Below, piece by piece: positions 15,510 through 23,144 of a stretch of DNA of 23,630 nucleotides (position 1 is its first letter; every line of letters begins with the position of its first letter). The translations under genes and the position numbers were made by a program. Below the pieces are notes generated by a model. It worked only from the letters and a program-made list of their open reading frames with translations. It searched no databases and had not been told where the DNA came from. Source of the stretch: Pseudomonadota bacterium (GTDB lineage Bacteria > Pseudomonadota > Alphaproteobacteria > Rhizobiales > Rhizobiaceae); NCBI GenBank assembly GCA_023387775.1, contig JAEWHN010000345.1, forward strand, positions 1 through 23,630, read 5' to 3'.

Positions 15510-16913
15510 TCAAATATGAACCGCGTGGCCGAGCGCCTTCAGCGCCGCCTCCTGAAAGGCTTCGCCCTGCGTCGGGTGGGCGTGGATGGTGCCGGCGATG
15601 TCTTCCAGCCGCGCGCCCATCTCAATCGCGAGGCCGAACGCGGTGGAGAGTTCCGAGACATGCTGGCCGACCGCCTGGATGCCGAGCACCAGATGGTTGT
15701 CGGCTCGGGCAATCACGCGCACGAAGCCGGCTTCCCCCTGCATGGTCAGGGCGCGGGCATTGGCGGTGTAGGGGAACTGGCCGACCTTGATCTCGTGGCC
15801 CTGCGCGCGCGCCTCGTCGGGCGACAGGCCGGCGGTCACCACCTCCGGGTCGGTGAAGCAGATGGCCGGAATGCAGCGCTTGTCCCAGGAGCGCCGGTTG
15901 CCGGCGATAATCTCGGCCACCATCTCGCCCTGCGCCATGGCGCGGTGCGCCAGCATCGGCTCGCCGGTCACGTCGCCGATGGCATAGACGCCGCGCATGG
16001 ACGTGCGGCACTGGCTGTCGATGCGCAGGAATTTGCCCGCGCGGTCGAGGTCGAGTTCCTCCAGCCCCCACCCTTCCATCACCGGCTGGCGGCCGACAGT
16101 GACAAGTATCTTGTTTGCGGGGAGTTCCTGTTCCCGGCCGTCGGCGGTCTCGACCACGAGGGCGTCGCCCTTGGCCGAAAGGCCCTTTGCCTTCGCCCCG
16201 GTCAGCACGGCAACGCCGAGCTCGCCGAGCCGCTTTGCCACCGGCCGGGTCAGTTCGGCGTCATATTGCGGCAGGATGCGCGCCTCGGCCTCTACCACCG
16301 TCACCTTCGAGCCGAGCTTGGCGAAGGCGGTGCCGAGCTCCAGCCCGATATAGCCGCCGCCCACGACCACCAGCCTTTCCGGCAGTTTTGTGAGCGCCAG
16401 TGCTTCGGTGGAAGAAATGACCGGCCCGTCGAAGGGCAAAGCGGCCAGTTCCATCGGCGCCGAACCTGTGGCGATCACCACCGTCTCAGTGCGGATCACC
16501 TGAGTGCCGGTTTCGGTCTCGACCTCCACCGTCTTGCCGTCGCGGAACTTTGCGCGGCCATGCACGATCTTCACGCCGGCCTTCTTCAACAGGCCCACCA
16601 CGCCGTTGTTGAGCCGGCCGACCACGCCGTTCTTCCAGGTCATGGTCTTGGCGAGATCGAGCTTCGGCGCCTGGACGGTGATGCCGAGCGTGCCCTTGCC
16701 GTTTCCGTTGGCCATCAGCACGGCCTTCTCGAACTCGTCGGCGGCATGGATCAGCGCCTTGGAGGGGATGCAACCGATGTTGAGGCAGGTGCCGCCGGCC
16801 TTGTTCATCTCCACGATCACCGTGTCGACGCCGAACTGGCCGGCGCGGATGGCGCAGACATAGCCGCCGGGCCCCGCGCCGATGACCAGAAGCTTGCAGG
16901 AGATGTCTTTCAT
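15510..16913 (-). CDS. lpdV: Dihydrolipoyl dehydrogenase, E3 of the branched-chain complex
   Basis: This 467-residue flavoprotein reoxidises the dihydrolipoyl groups of the E2 subunit with NAD. The FAD-binding GAGPGGY is at 12-18. The redox disulfide Cys43/Cys48 is in GGTCLNIGCIPSKAL. The NAD-binding GGGYIGLELG is mid-protein, and the C-terminal base pair is His446 and Glu451 in HAHPTQGE. The Gln after HPT and the FQEAALKALGHAVHI ending resemble Bkd-operon E3 proteins more than pyruvate or 2-oxoglutarate complex E3 (inference). Its ATG is four bases after the bkdB stop, so it is the last gene of the operon. Confidence 0.95.
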   Translation of the reverse strand: MKDISCKLLVIGAGPGGYVCAIRAGQFGVDTVIVEMNKAGGTCLNIGCIPSKALIHAADEFEKAVLMANGNGKGTLGITVQAPKLDLAKTMTWKNGVVGRLNNGVVGLLKKAGVKIVHGRAKFRDGKTVEVETETGTQVIRTETVVIATGSAPMELAALPFDGPVISSTEALALTKLPERLVVVGGGYIGLELGTAFAKLGSKVTVVEAEARILPQYDAELTRPVAKRLGELGVAVLTGAKAKGLSAKGDALVVETADGREQELPANKILVTVGRQPVMEGWGLEELDLDRAGKFLRIDSQCRTSMRGVYAIGDVTGEPMLAHRAMAQGEMVAEIIAGNRRSWDKRCIPAICFTDPEVVTAGLSPDEARAQGHEIKVGQFPYTANARALTMQGEAGFVRVIARADNHLVLGIQAVGQHVSELSTAFGLAIEMGARLEDIAGTIHAHPTQGEAFQEAALKALGHAVHI

Positions 16914-16917
16914 CAGC

Positions 16918-18255
16918 TCACCCTTCGACGAATATCAGCGCAGGCGTCTCCAGCAGCGTCTTGATGCGCTGGATGAAGACGGCGGCATCCCAGCCGTCGA
17001 CGACGCGATGGTCGAAGCTCGACGAGAGGTTCATCATCTTGCGCGGGATGAACTGGCTGCCGTCCCATACGGGCCGCACCATGATCTTGTTTACGCCCAC
17101 GATCGCCACTTCCGGATGGTTGATGACCGGCGTGGTGACGACGCCGCCCATTGCGCCGAGCGAGGTGATGGTGATGGTCGAGCCGGACAGCTCCTCGCGG
17201 CTGGCGGTGCCCGCCTTGGCGGCGTCGGCCAGGCGGCTCACCTCGGCGGCACAATCCCAGATGTCGCGCGCCTCGGCATGATGCACCACGGGCACCATCA
17301 GCCCGCCCGGGGTCTGGGTGGCGATGCCGATATGCACGCCGCCATATTGGTGCACCACGCCCGCCTCGTCGTCGAAGATGGCGTTGACATTGGGCTGGTC
17401 GGCTATCGCCTTCACCATGGCCCGCATCAGGAAGGGCAGCAGCGTCAGCTTCGGCTGGTCGGCGCGCTTGTTGAGCGCTGCGCGCAGCTCCTCGAGCGCG
17501 GTGACGTCGATTTCCTCGACATAGGTGATGTGCGGGATGCGCGACTTGGCCACTGCCATCTTCTCGGCGATGCGCCGGCGCAGGCCCACCACCTTGATGT
17601 CTTCCACCGTCGTGTTCCTGTCGAGGCCGGGCGCCCGGGTGGGGGCGATCTGGGGGCCACGTGCGAGGAACGCGTCGATGTCCTCGTGTGTAATACGGCC
17701 GGCCGGACCAGTGCCCGGCACCTGGCGCAGGTCGATCCCGGCTTCCTGCGCGCGCAGGCGCACGGCGGGCGCGGCGATGGGCTTTTCGCCCTCGGCTCGT
17801 GGCGCACCGGTCGGCTTACCCCCACCCCTAGCCGCTCCCCACGAGGGGGATGGCGGCGTGCCCGTCGTTTTGGACTCGGTTGTAATCTGTGCGGTTTTAG
17901 CCGGGGCAGTTTGAACCGGTGCTGCAATCGGTTCCCCTGCCTCTTTTGGGGAGGGGCTAGGGGTGGGGGTACGTGCCATGTCCGCCTGCGGTTCCGGTAG
18001 TGCATCGGCGTCGCCGGCCGTTCTGATCCTTATGATCGGCGAACCCACCGCGACCACGTCGCCGATCTCGGCGCCCAGCCAGGTGATCTCGCCATGGACG
18101 GGCGAGGGGATTTCCACGGTCGCCTTGTCGGTCATCACGGCCGCGAGCAGCGTGTCCTCGCGCACCAGGTCGCCGACCTTGACGTGCCATTCCACCAGTT
18201 CGGCCTCGGCCACGCCTTCGCCGACGTCCGGAAGCTTGATCACATGCTCGCCCAT
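16918..18255 (-). CDS. bkdB: Branched-chain 2-oxoacid dehydrogenase E2 (dihydrolipoyl acyltransferase)
   Basis: This is the core of the Bkd complex and transfers the acyl group to CoA. From the ATG at 18255 the 445 residues comprise one lipoyl domain (1-80, lipoyl Lys44 in TDKATVE), a long linker (about 82-160), a peripheral-subunit-binding domain (161-199, VRLRAQEAGIDLRQVPGTGP) and the catalytic domain (from about 215) ending with SFDHRVVDG, in which His416 is catalytic. Start choice: GGAGG is one base from an upstream ATG (18261, ATGA overlap with bkdA2) but seven bases from the ATG at 18255, so the second is favoured. The linker contains an unusual segment at residues 96-146 (TPTPSPSP ... 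WGAARGGG) encoded by a 24-bp inverted repeat listed separately. All catalytic motifs remain in frame. Confidence 0.95.
   Translation of the reverse strand: MGEHVIKLPDVGEGVAEAELVEWHVKVGDLVREDTLLAAVMTDKATVEIPSPVHGEITWLGAEIGDVVAVGSPIIRIRTAGDADALPEPQADMARTPTPSPSPKEAGEPIAAPVQTAPAKTAQITTESKTTGTPPSPSWGAARGGGKPTGAPRAEGEKPIAAPAVRLRAQEAGIDLRQVPGTGPAGRITHEDIDAFLARGPQIAPTRAPGLDRNTTVEDIKVVGLRRRIAEKMAVAKSRIPHITYVEEIDVTALEELRAALNKRADQPKLTLLPFLMRAMVKAIADQPNVNAIFDDEAGVVHQYGGVHIGIATQTPGGLMVPVVHHAEARDIWDCAAEVSRLADAAKAGTASREELSGSTITITSLGAMGGVVTTPVINHPEVAIVGVNKIMVRPVWDGSQFIPRKMMNLSSSFDHRVVDGWDAAVFIQRIKTLLETPALIFVEG
17818..17970. repeat. Inverted-repeat element inside bkdB, translated in frame
   Basis: Arms 17818-17841 and 17947-17970 are reverse complements at 23 of 24 positions and enclose 105 bases. 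The total is 153 bases, exactly 51 codons, and the arm ends coincide with codon borders of bkdB (residues 96 and 146). The arm resembles the ACCCCCACCCCTAGCC-type palindromic repeats scattered between genes in Mesorhizobium relatives. It fills the flexible linker between the lipoyl and subunit-binding domains and does not break the frame. Symmetry and frame are seen; insertion of a mobile repeat is inferred. Confidence 0.7.
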
Positions 18256-18257
18256 GC

Positions 18258-19271
18258 TCATGCCTCCATGGTTTCGCGCATGGCCTGCCCGAGACGGGCG
18301 GGGCCCGGGAAATAGTCCCATTCTTGCGCGTGCGGATAGGGCGTGTCCCAGCCGGTCACGCGCACGATGGGCGCTTCGAGGTGATAGAAACAGTGCTGCT
18401 GCACCAGAGCCGCCAGTTCCGCGCCGAAGCCGGAAGTCAGCGTCGCCTCGTGCACGATCACGCAGCGACCGGTCTTGTTCACCGAGGCGACGATGGTCTC
18501 GAGGTCGAGCGGCAGCAGCGTGCGCAGGTCGATGATCTCGGCGTCGATGCCGGTTTCCTCGGCCGCCGCTTCCGCCACATAGACCATGGTGCCATAGGCC
18601 AGGATGGTCATTGCCGCCCCCTCGCGCCGCACCGAGGCGGTGCCGAGCGGCACGAGGAAATGGCCGTCAGGCACTTCGCCCAGCGGATGCTTCGACCATG
18701 GTGTGACAGGCCGTTCGTGGTGGCCGTCGAAGGGGCCGTTGTAGAGCCGCTTGGGCTCCAGGAAGATCACCGGGTCGGGGTCGTCGATCGCGGCAATCAG
18801 CAGGCCCTTGGCGTCGTGCGGGTTGGAAGGCACCACCACCTTCAGGCCCGAAACATGGGTGAACAGCGCCTCCGGGCTCTGGCTGTGGGTCTGGCCGCCG
18901 AAAATGCCGCCGCCGGTGGGCATGCGCACCACGATGGGGCAGGTGAACTCGCCATTGGAGCGATAGCGCAGGCGCGCGGCTTCCGAGACGATCTGGTCGT
19001 AGGCCGGGTAGACGTAATCGGCGAACTGCACCTCCACGCAGGGGCGCAGGCCATAGGCCGCCATGCCGATGGCCGCGCCGACGATGCCGGATTCGCTGAT
19101 CGGCGCATCAAAGCAGCGGGTCTTGCCGTATTTCTGCTGCAGCCCCTGCGTGCAACGGAACACACCGCCGAAATAGCCGACATCCTCGCCGAAGACGACG
19201 ACGCTGTCGTCGCGCGCCATCGACACGTCCATGGCGCTGCGGATCGCCTCGATCATGGTCATTCTGGCCAT
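18258..19271 (-). CDS. bkdA2: Branched-chain 2-oxoacid dehydrogenase E1 beta subunit
   Basis: This 337-residue partner of the thiamine-diphosphate-dependent decarboxylase has the conserved FGEDVGYFGGVF (about 27-38), DAPISESGIVGAAIGMA, QFADYVYPAYDQI and PTGGGIFGGQTHSQSPE segments. It ends with the transketolase C-terminal domain (LRTLLPLD, VHEATLTSGFGAE). Length and motifs fit the bacterial Bkd/OdbB type. The ATG lies three bases after the bkdA1 stop with a GGGGG-containing SD inside bkdA1; a second Met at codon 4 is the alternative start. The stop nearly abuts the bkdB start, giving tight coupling that suits fixed subunit ratios. Confidence 0.96.
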   Translation of the reverse strand: MARMTMIEAIRSAMDVSMARDDSVVVFGEDVGYFGGVFRCTQGLQQKYGKTRCFDAPISESGIVGAAIGMAAYGLRPCVEVQFADYVYPAYDQIVSEAARLRYRSNGEFTCPIVVRMPTGGGIFGGQTHSQSPEALFTHVSGLKVVVPSNPHDAKGLLIAAIDDPDPVIFLEPKRLYNGPFDGHHERPVTPWSKHPLGEVPDGHFLVPLGTASVRREGAAMTILAYGTMVYVAEAAAEETGIDAEIIDLRTLLPLDLETIVASVNKTGRCVIVHEATLTSGFGAELAALVQQHCFYHLEAPIVRVTGWDTPYPHAQEWDYFPGPARLGQAMRETMEA

Positions 19272-19274
19272 GAG

Positions 19275-20507
19275 CTACACCCCCGCTTCCTGCCGCTGGC
19301 GCCGCAGATGCGGCGGCATCTCGGCATAGACGCCCTCGAACATGTCGCGCGCGGAGGGCTTTCCGCCCGAATGCAGCGTGCCGTGGCTCTCGGCCTCCTT
19401 CTGCGCGGTGATGACCGTATCGAGTATTTCGGCTTCCGCCTGCCTGTGGCGCTCTTCCGACCACACGCCCTTGAGGATCAGGTGGTTCTTCAGCCGCAGC
19501 ACCGGGTCGCCAAGCGGCCAGGCCGATGACTCCTCCTTGGGCCGGTAGGCGGAAGGGTCGTCGGAGGTCGAGTGCGCGCCGACGCGGTAGGTGACATATT
19601 CGACCAGCGTCGGCCCGAGATTGCTGCGGGCGCGCTCGGCCGCCCATTGGGCCACCGCGTGGACGGCCAGATAGTCGTTGCCGTCGACGCGCAGGGCCGG
19701 GATGCCGAAGCCCAGCCCGCGCGCCGCAAAAGTGCCGGAACCACCGCGGGCAATGCCCTGGAAGGTGGAGATCGCCCACTGGTTATTGACGATGTTGAGC
19801 ACCACAGGCGCCTTGTAGGTGGAGGCGAACACCAGTGCGGCGTGGAAATCGCTCTCGGCGGTGGCGCCGTCGCCGACCCAGCCGACCGCGATCCTGGTGT
19901 CGTTGCGGATCGCCGATGCCATCGCCCAGCCCACTGCCTGGATATATTGCGTGGTCAGGTTGCCGGAGATCGAGAAGAAGCCGTGCTCCTTGGACGAATA
20001 CATGACCGGCAGCTGGCGCCCCTTCAGCGGGTCGCGCTCGTTGGAAAAGATTTGGTTCATCATGTCGACCATCGGATAGCCGCCCGCGATCAGCAGGCCG
20101 GCCTGGCGATAGGTCGGGAAGTTCATGTCGCCGGGGTTCAGCGCCTTGCGGAAGGCGCAGCTCACCGCCTCCTCGCCCATGTGCTGCATGTAGAACGAGG
20201 TCTTGCCCTGGCGCTGCGCCATCAGCATGCGAGCGTCGAAGGTGCGCAGGGTCATCATGTCGCGCAGCCCCTGCAAAAGCTCCTCGTCCGTCAGCGTACC
20301 GGCCCAGGGACCGACGGCCTCGCCCTCGCGGTTCAGCACACGGATGATGGAATAGGCGAGGTCGCGGATTTCCCTGGGATCGACGTCGATCGCGGGGCGG
20401 GGCACGGAGCCGGCTTTGGGAATGGGAACGTTGGAGAAGTCCGGCGTGCCGCCGGGGCGAACCTCAGGCTCGGGTACGTGAAGACTGAGCGGTCCATGTT
20501 CGGTCAT
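19275..20507 (-). CDS. bkdA1: Branched-chain 2-oxoacid dehydrogenase E1 alpha subunit
   Basis: This subunit binds thiamine diphosphate and decarboxylates the 2-oxoacids of valine, leucine and isoleucine. From the ATG at 20507 it has 410 residues, the usual length. The ThDP motif runs from GDGATAESDFH (212-222) to NN at 241-242. MQHMGEEAV (107-115) and the loop YRVGAHSTSDDPSAYR (307-322, equivalent to the regulated serine loop of the animal enzyme) are present. An in-frame upstream extension to 20585 lacks conservation; the chosen ATG has GGAGGAATT ten bases upstream. It is the first gene of the operon. No bkdR regulator gene lies next to it. Confidence 0.96.
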   Translation of the reverse strand: MTEHGPLSLHVPEPEVRPGGTPDFSNVPIPKAGSVPRPAIDVDPREIRDLAYSIIRVLNREGEAVGPWAGTLTDEELLQGLRDMMTLRTFDARMLMAQRQGKTSFYMQHMGEEAVSCAFRKALNPGDMNFPTYRQAGLLIAGGYPMVDMMNQIFSNERDPLKGRQLPVMYSSKEHGFFSISGNLTTQYIQAVGWAMASAIRNDTRIAVGWVGDGATAESDFHAALVFASTYKAPVVLNIVNNQWAISTFQGIARGGSGTFAARGLGFGIPALRVDGNDYLAVHAVAQWAAERARSNLGPTLVEYVTYRVGAHSTSDDPSAYRPKEESSAWPLGDPVLRLKNHLILKGVWSEERHRQAEAEILDTVITAQKEAESHGTLHSGGKPSARDMFEGVYAEMPPHLRRQRQEAGV

Positions 20508-20840
20508 GCGGCCAATTCCTCCCGGTTCCGGTTGGCCAAGACACTCGACACCGCCATTCATTCCACCGCGCCGGGTGGCAATCAACCCCTCCGGCCAGCC
20601 GAAGGACGCTCTGGACCAATGCGCCGGGCCGCCGTTTCACCCGGGCCGAAACTTTGTGAGCCGCTTTGGGCGGGTCAGCTTCCTTCGTGTCGGTGCGAGA
20701 ATTTCGAACAGCGTTTCATGTCTTGCTGGCCCATTGAGTATTTCACTCGTATGATAAACTTTTTCCTATCCGTTACTGAAGGTGGCTCATGCGAACAAAT
20801 ACATCTAAGCTATGAGCCGGAGAGGGGAGAGGAGACCGAC
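20508..20840. other. Divergent intergenic region, bkd operon versus small hypothetical gene
   Basis: The 333 bases have no supported gene. The right half is locally AT-rich (20730-20810), unlike the rest of the window, as expected of a promoter region. It contains the inverted repeat GAGT-N5-ACTC at 20736-20748 next to a TATGAT. I could not pair this with a good -35 element. No regulator gene is nearby. Confidence 0.5.
20784..20818 (+). promoter_or_regulatory. Inverted repeat before the ribosome site of the small gene
   Basis: GGCTCAT (20784-20790) and ATGAGCC (20812-20818) are perfect complements separated by 21 AT-rich bases and end two bases before the GA-rich ribosome site of the gene at 20841. 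It could form a leader hairpin controlling translation, or be an operator. Confidence 0.3.
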
Positions 20841-21161
20841 ATGCCTGCCTTGCTGCCGCCGCTCTACCAGGGCCATGCGCCGATCATGCTTCACCAGGCG
20901 TTTCATGATGCGCTGGAAGCCTATGAGGAGTGGCGGCTCGATGCGCCGGAGCCTTGCGTCGAAGTGGAAGGCAGGAGCGTGGCCATAAGCGCCGTCTTCG
21001 GCCGGATGCGTTCCTGCACCGACCTCATCCCCGTCCGCACACTGGATGCGCTGCATGACATTGTCGGCAAGGCGGCGCGGGAACTGGGCGACGAGCAGGT
21101 CACCTATGCACATGCCGCGCTGCTGCTGCGCGCGCTGTGCGTGGAGCGACTCAAGGGCTGA
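20841..21161 (+). CDS. Conserved-looking hypothetical protein, 106 residues
   Basis: I do not recognise this soluble protein. It is acidic and helical in character (MLHQAFHDALEAYEEWRLD, then LHDIVGKAARELGDEQVTYAHAALLLRALCVERL), with one Cys in the RSCTDLIPV segment and another in the C-terminal helix. There is no signal peptide and no membrane segment. The ATG at 20841 has a strong GGAGAGGAGA site; the frame is open further upstream, where an ATG at 20751 has no ribosome site, and the upstream part overlaps bkdA1 antisense, so the short form is preferred. It is divergent from the bkd operon and followed by another small gene. Regular codon use and a good ribosome site support it as real. Confidence 0.75.
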   Translation: MPALLPPLYQGHAPIMLHQAFHDALEAYEEWRLDAPEPCVEVEGRSVAISAVFGRMRSCTDLIPVRTLDALHDIVGKAARELGDEQVTYAHAALLLRALCVERLKG

Positions 21162-21314
21162 GCTGATTTTCCGGTTTTTCAAATCCGCGGAGTTTTTGAA
21201 ACCAGGTTTCCCAGCAGTGAGACTTATTGGAAAAAGAATCTCGATTTGCCCCGGAAAATCGCAATCGACAAAATCTACAAAAGTCATAGACTAGTCGGGA
21301 TCACGGAGGTCTCG

Positions 21315-21467
21315 ATGGCTCGCAGCTTGCAGTCTACGGCAAAATGGCACAGCGCCCGCACGTCGCTGGCCCTGCGCCGTCGCGGTTTCCGCTTTGGCCT
21401 GGAGCTCCTGATTTTCGCGCTTGCGGTCGGTTTTGCAGCGGCGCTGGTGTTCGGCCTCATCGGCTGA
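21315..21467 (+). CDS. Small single-pass membrane protein, 50 residues
   Basis: The short ORF has GGAGG five bases before the ATG. The product has a basic N-terminal half (RSLQSTAKWHSARTSLALRRRGFRFG) followed by one hydrophobic helix (about residues 29-49, LELLIFALAVGFAAALVFGLIG) at the very end. This suggests an inner-membrane protein with the positive end in the cytoplasm. The function is unknown. The frame is open upstream to 21246 but without a ribosome site. The 150 bases before it are AT-rich and may hold its promoter. Confidence 0.65.
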   Translation: MARSLQSTAKWHSARTSLALRRRGFRFGLELLIFALAVGFAAALVFGLIG

Positions 21468-21480
21468 CCGATACAAGGGA

Positions 21481-21497
21481 GGCGCCCGTCAGGCGCC
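21481..21497. terminator. Short hairpin between convergent genes
   Basis: GGCGCC (21481-21486) and GGCGCC (21492-21497) form a self-complementary pair with a five-base loop between the small membrane protein gene and the convergent Rrf2 gene. There is no T-run beyond CCCTTGT or CTTTC; it is a weak bidirectional terminator candidate. Confidence 0.4.
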
Positions 21498-21505
21498 GCT
21501 GGCTT

Positions 21506-21955
21506 TCAGACCCTGTATTTTATGGTGCGCAGCACGTCGTCATTGTCGGCGTCGCGCATGGCGGCCAGGCTGCGATTGTCCAGCACCTCGGCAATAGCCT
21601 GGCGGACTTCCAGCATCATGTGGCGGACCTGGCAGGTGGCCTCGTCGCAATCCTCGCAGCGTTGGTACTGCGTGCGGCTGGCACAGGAAATGGGCGCCAG
21701 CGGGCCATCCAGCACGCGCACCACATGGCCGATCCTGATCTCGGAGGCCGGGCGCGCGAGCCGATAGCCGCCATCCTTGCCCTTGCGGCTCTGCACGAAG
21801 CCGGCATTGCGCAACTCGCCCAGAATGGCGTCGAGGAATTTTTTCGGAATGTTGTTGGAGACGGCGATATCGTTGACGAAGGCGAATTGACCGACCGGCA
21901 GCCCCGAAAGATGCACCAGGGCCTTGAGGCCGTATTTGCCTTTTTTAGTCAGCAT
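21506..21955 (-). CDS. Rrf2-family transcriptional regulator with cysteine cluster
   Basis: This 149-residue winged-helix regulator opens with the family start MLTKKGKYGLKALVHL. The recognition region is about 27-67 (VNDIAVSNNIPKKFLDAILGELRNAGFVQSRKGKDGGYRLARP). The cluster loop has Cys91, Cys100, Cys103 and Cys108. IscR and NsrR use three cysteines near 92-105 with different spacing, so the presence of an Fe-S cluster is likely but its type is open. CymR, the cysteine-metabolism member of the family, lacks such a cluster. The gene follows cysA on the same strand after 169 bases, which makes control of sulfur uptake a reasonable guess but not shown. The SD before the ATG is weak. Confidence 0.9.
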   Translation of the reverse strand: MLTKKGKYGLKALVHLSGLPVGQFAFVNDIAVSNNIPKKFLDAILGELRNAGFVQSRKGKDGGYRLARPASEIRIGHVVRVLDGPLAPISCASRTQYQRCEDCDEATCQVRHMMLEVRQAIAEVLDNRSLAAMRDADNDDVLRTIKYRV

Positions 21956-22049
21956 ATCCGCGAGAACTCACAGAAAATACGCCAATGCCTGTGGCGAGCG
22001 TTTGTGTGCAAATAATGACAGCACGCCTCCGGGAAGGCACGCATGCCTG

Positions 22050-22077
22050 CCATAAGAGCGCCTGCCGGCATAGACAA
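22050..22077 (-). promoter_or_regulatory. Possible promoter of the Rrf2 gene
   Basis: On the minus strand TTGTCT (22077-22072) is followed after 16 bases by TTATGG (22055-22050), about 95 bases upstream of the Rrf2 start. The palindrome AGGCA-N4-TGCCT at 22035-22048 overlaps the expected transcription start and could be an autoregulatory site. Both are weak matches read by eye. Confidence 0.25.
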
Positions 22078-22124
22078 GCGCAAACTCGTTGACGTTCGGT
22101 GTCTTTTCGACGGGCAAAGAGGCG

Positions 22125-23144
22125 TCAGGCTGCGAAGACGCGCCCACGCCGCACCGCCACGAATCCTGCATCACCTGCGCGTGCCCGCGTTTCCGGCGCA
22201 ACGTCGAGCTCCAGCACCCCGCCGTGATCGGGTGTCACCAGCAGCCGCCGGCCGCCGGGGTGGTCGATGACGCGCAGGATCTTCGCCGCCACGCCGCCGC
22301 TATCTGCAGTCCAGTCGAGATCGCCGGGGCGCAGGAACACTTCCGCCTTGCCGTCGGCCACACCGGGGGCGGGCAGGGTGGCGGTGCCAACCTTCGCCTG
22401 CCCGTTCGCCACGGTTGCCGGCAGGCGGTTGGTGTCGCCCAGAAAACTCATCACGAAGGGCGAGTTCGGCTCGCGGCACACCTCTTCTGGCGTGCCTTGC
22501 TGTACGATGTTGCCGTCCTTCAGGATGACGACGCGGTCGGCGAGGTCGAGCGCTTCCTCTTGGTCGTGCGTAACGAACAGCGTGGTGATGCCGAGCTCGT
22601 CGTGGATCTCGCGCAGCCAGCGGCGCAGGTCGCGGCGCACATTGGCATCCAGCGCGCCGAAAGGCTCGTCGAGCAGCAGCACCTTCGGGTCCACGGCCAG
22701 CGCGCGGGCCAGCGCCACGCGCTGCCTCTGGCCGCCGGAGATCTGGGAGGGGAAGCGTTCGCCCAGCCCGTCGAGCTTGACCAGCCGCAGCAGCTCGGCG
22801 ACGCGGGCGGCGATCTCCTGCTTGCTCCGCTTCACCTTCGATACCTTCATGCCGAAGGCGACGTTTTCCGCCACCGTCATGTGCGGGAACAGCGCATAGT
22901 GCTGGAATACAAAACCGACGCCGCGGTCACGCACGGGAATGTCGGTGGCATCGATGTCGCCGAAATGGATCTTGCCGCTATCGGCATATTCGAGCCCGGC
23001 GACCATGCGCAGGATGGTTGTCTTGCCCGAGCCCGAGGGCCCCAGCAGCGCCACCAGCTCGCCGCTTTCGATCTCCAGCGACACGCCATGCACGGCGCGG
23101 AAGGTGTCGAAGGTCTTCACGACATTGTCGAGGCGGATTTTCAC
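22125..23144 (-). CDS. cysA: Sulfate/thiosulfate importer ATPase CysA
   Basis: This ATP-binding subunit of the sulfate/thiosulfate ABC importer has 339 residues from the GTG at 23144, which overlaps the cysW stop as GTGA. Walker A GPSGSGKT is at 35-42, QHYALFPHMTV at 81-91, signature SGGQR at 136-140, Walker B VLLLDEP at 155-161, and VTHDQEEALDLADRVV follows. A TOBE-like C-terminal domain (from about 240, LRPGDLD at 271-277) is present. The start MKIRLDNVVKTF and the insertion VSKVKRSKQEIAARV are typical of CysA. In-frame sequence upstream is the antisense-like extension through cysW and is not translated. Coupling to cysW supports the assignment. Confidence 0.95.
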   Translation of the reverse strand: MKIRLDNVVKTFDTFRAVHGVSLEIESGELVALLGPSGSGKTTILRMVAGLEYADSGKIHFGDIDATDIPVRDRGVGFVFQHYALFPHMTVAENVAFGMKVSKVKRSKQEIAARVAELLRLVKLDGLGERFPSQISGGQRQRVALARALAVDPKVLLLDEPFGALDANVRRDLRRWLREIHDELGITTLFVTHDQEEALDLADRVVILKDGNIVQQGTPEEVCREPNSPFVMSFLGDTNRLPATVANGQAKVGTATLPAPGVADGKAEVFLRPGDLDWTADSGGVAAKILRVIDHPGGRRLLVTPDHGGVLELDVAPETRARAGDAGFVAVRRGRVFAA

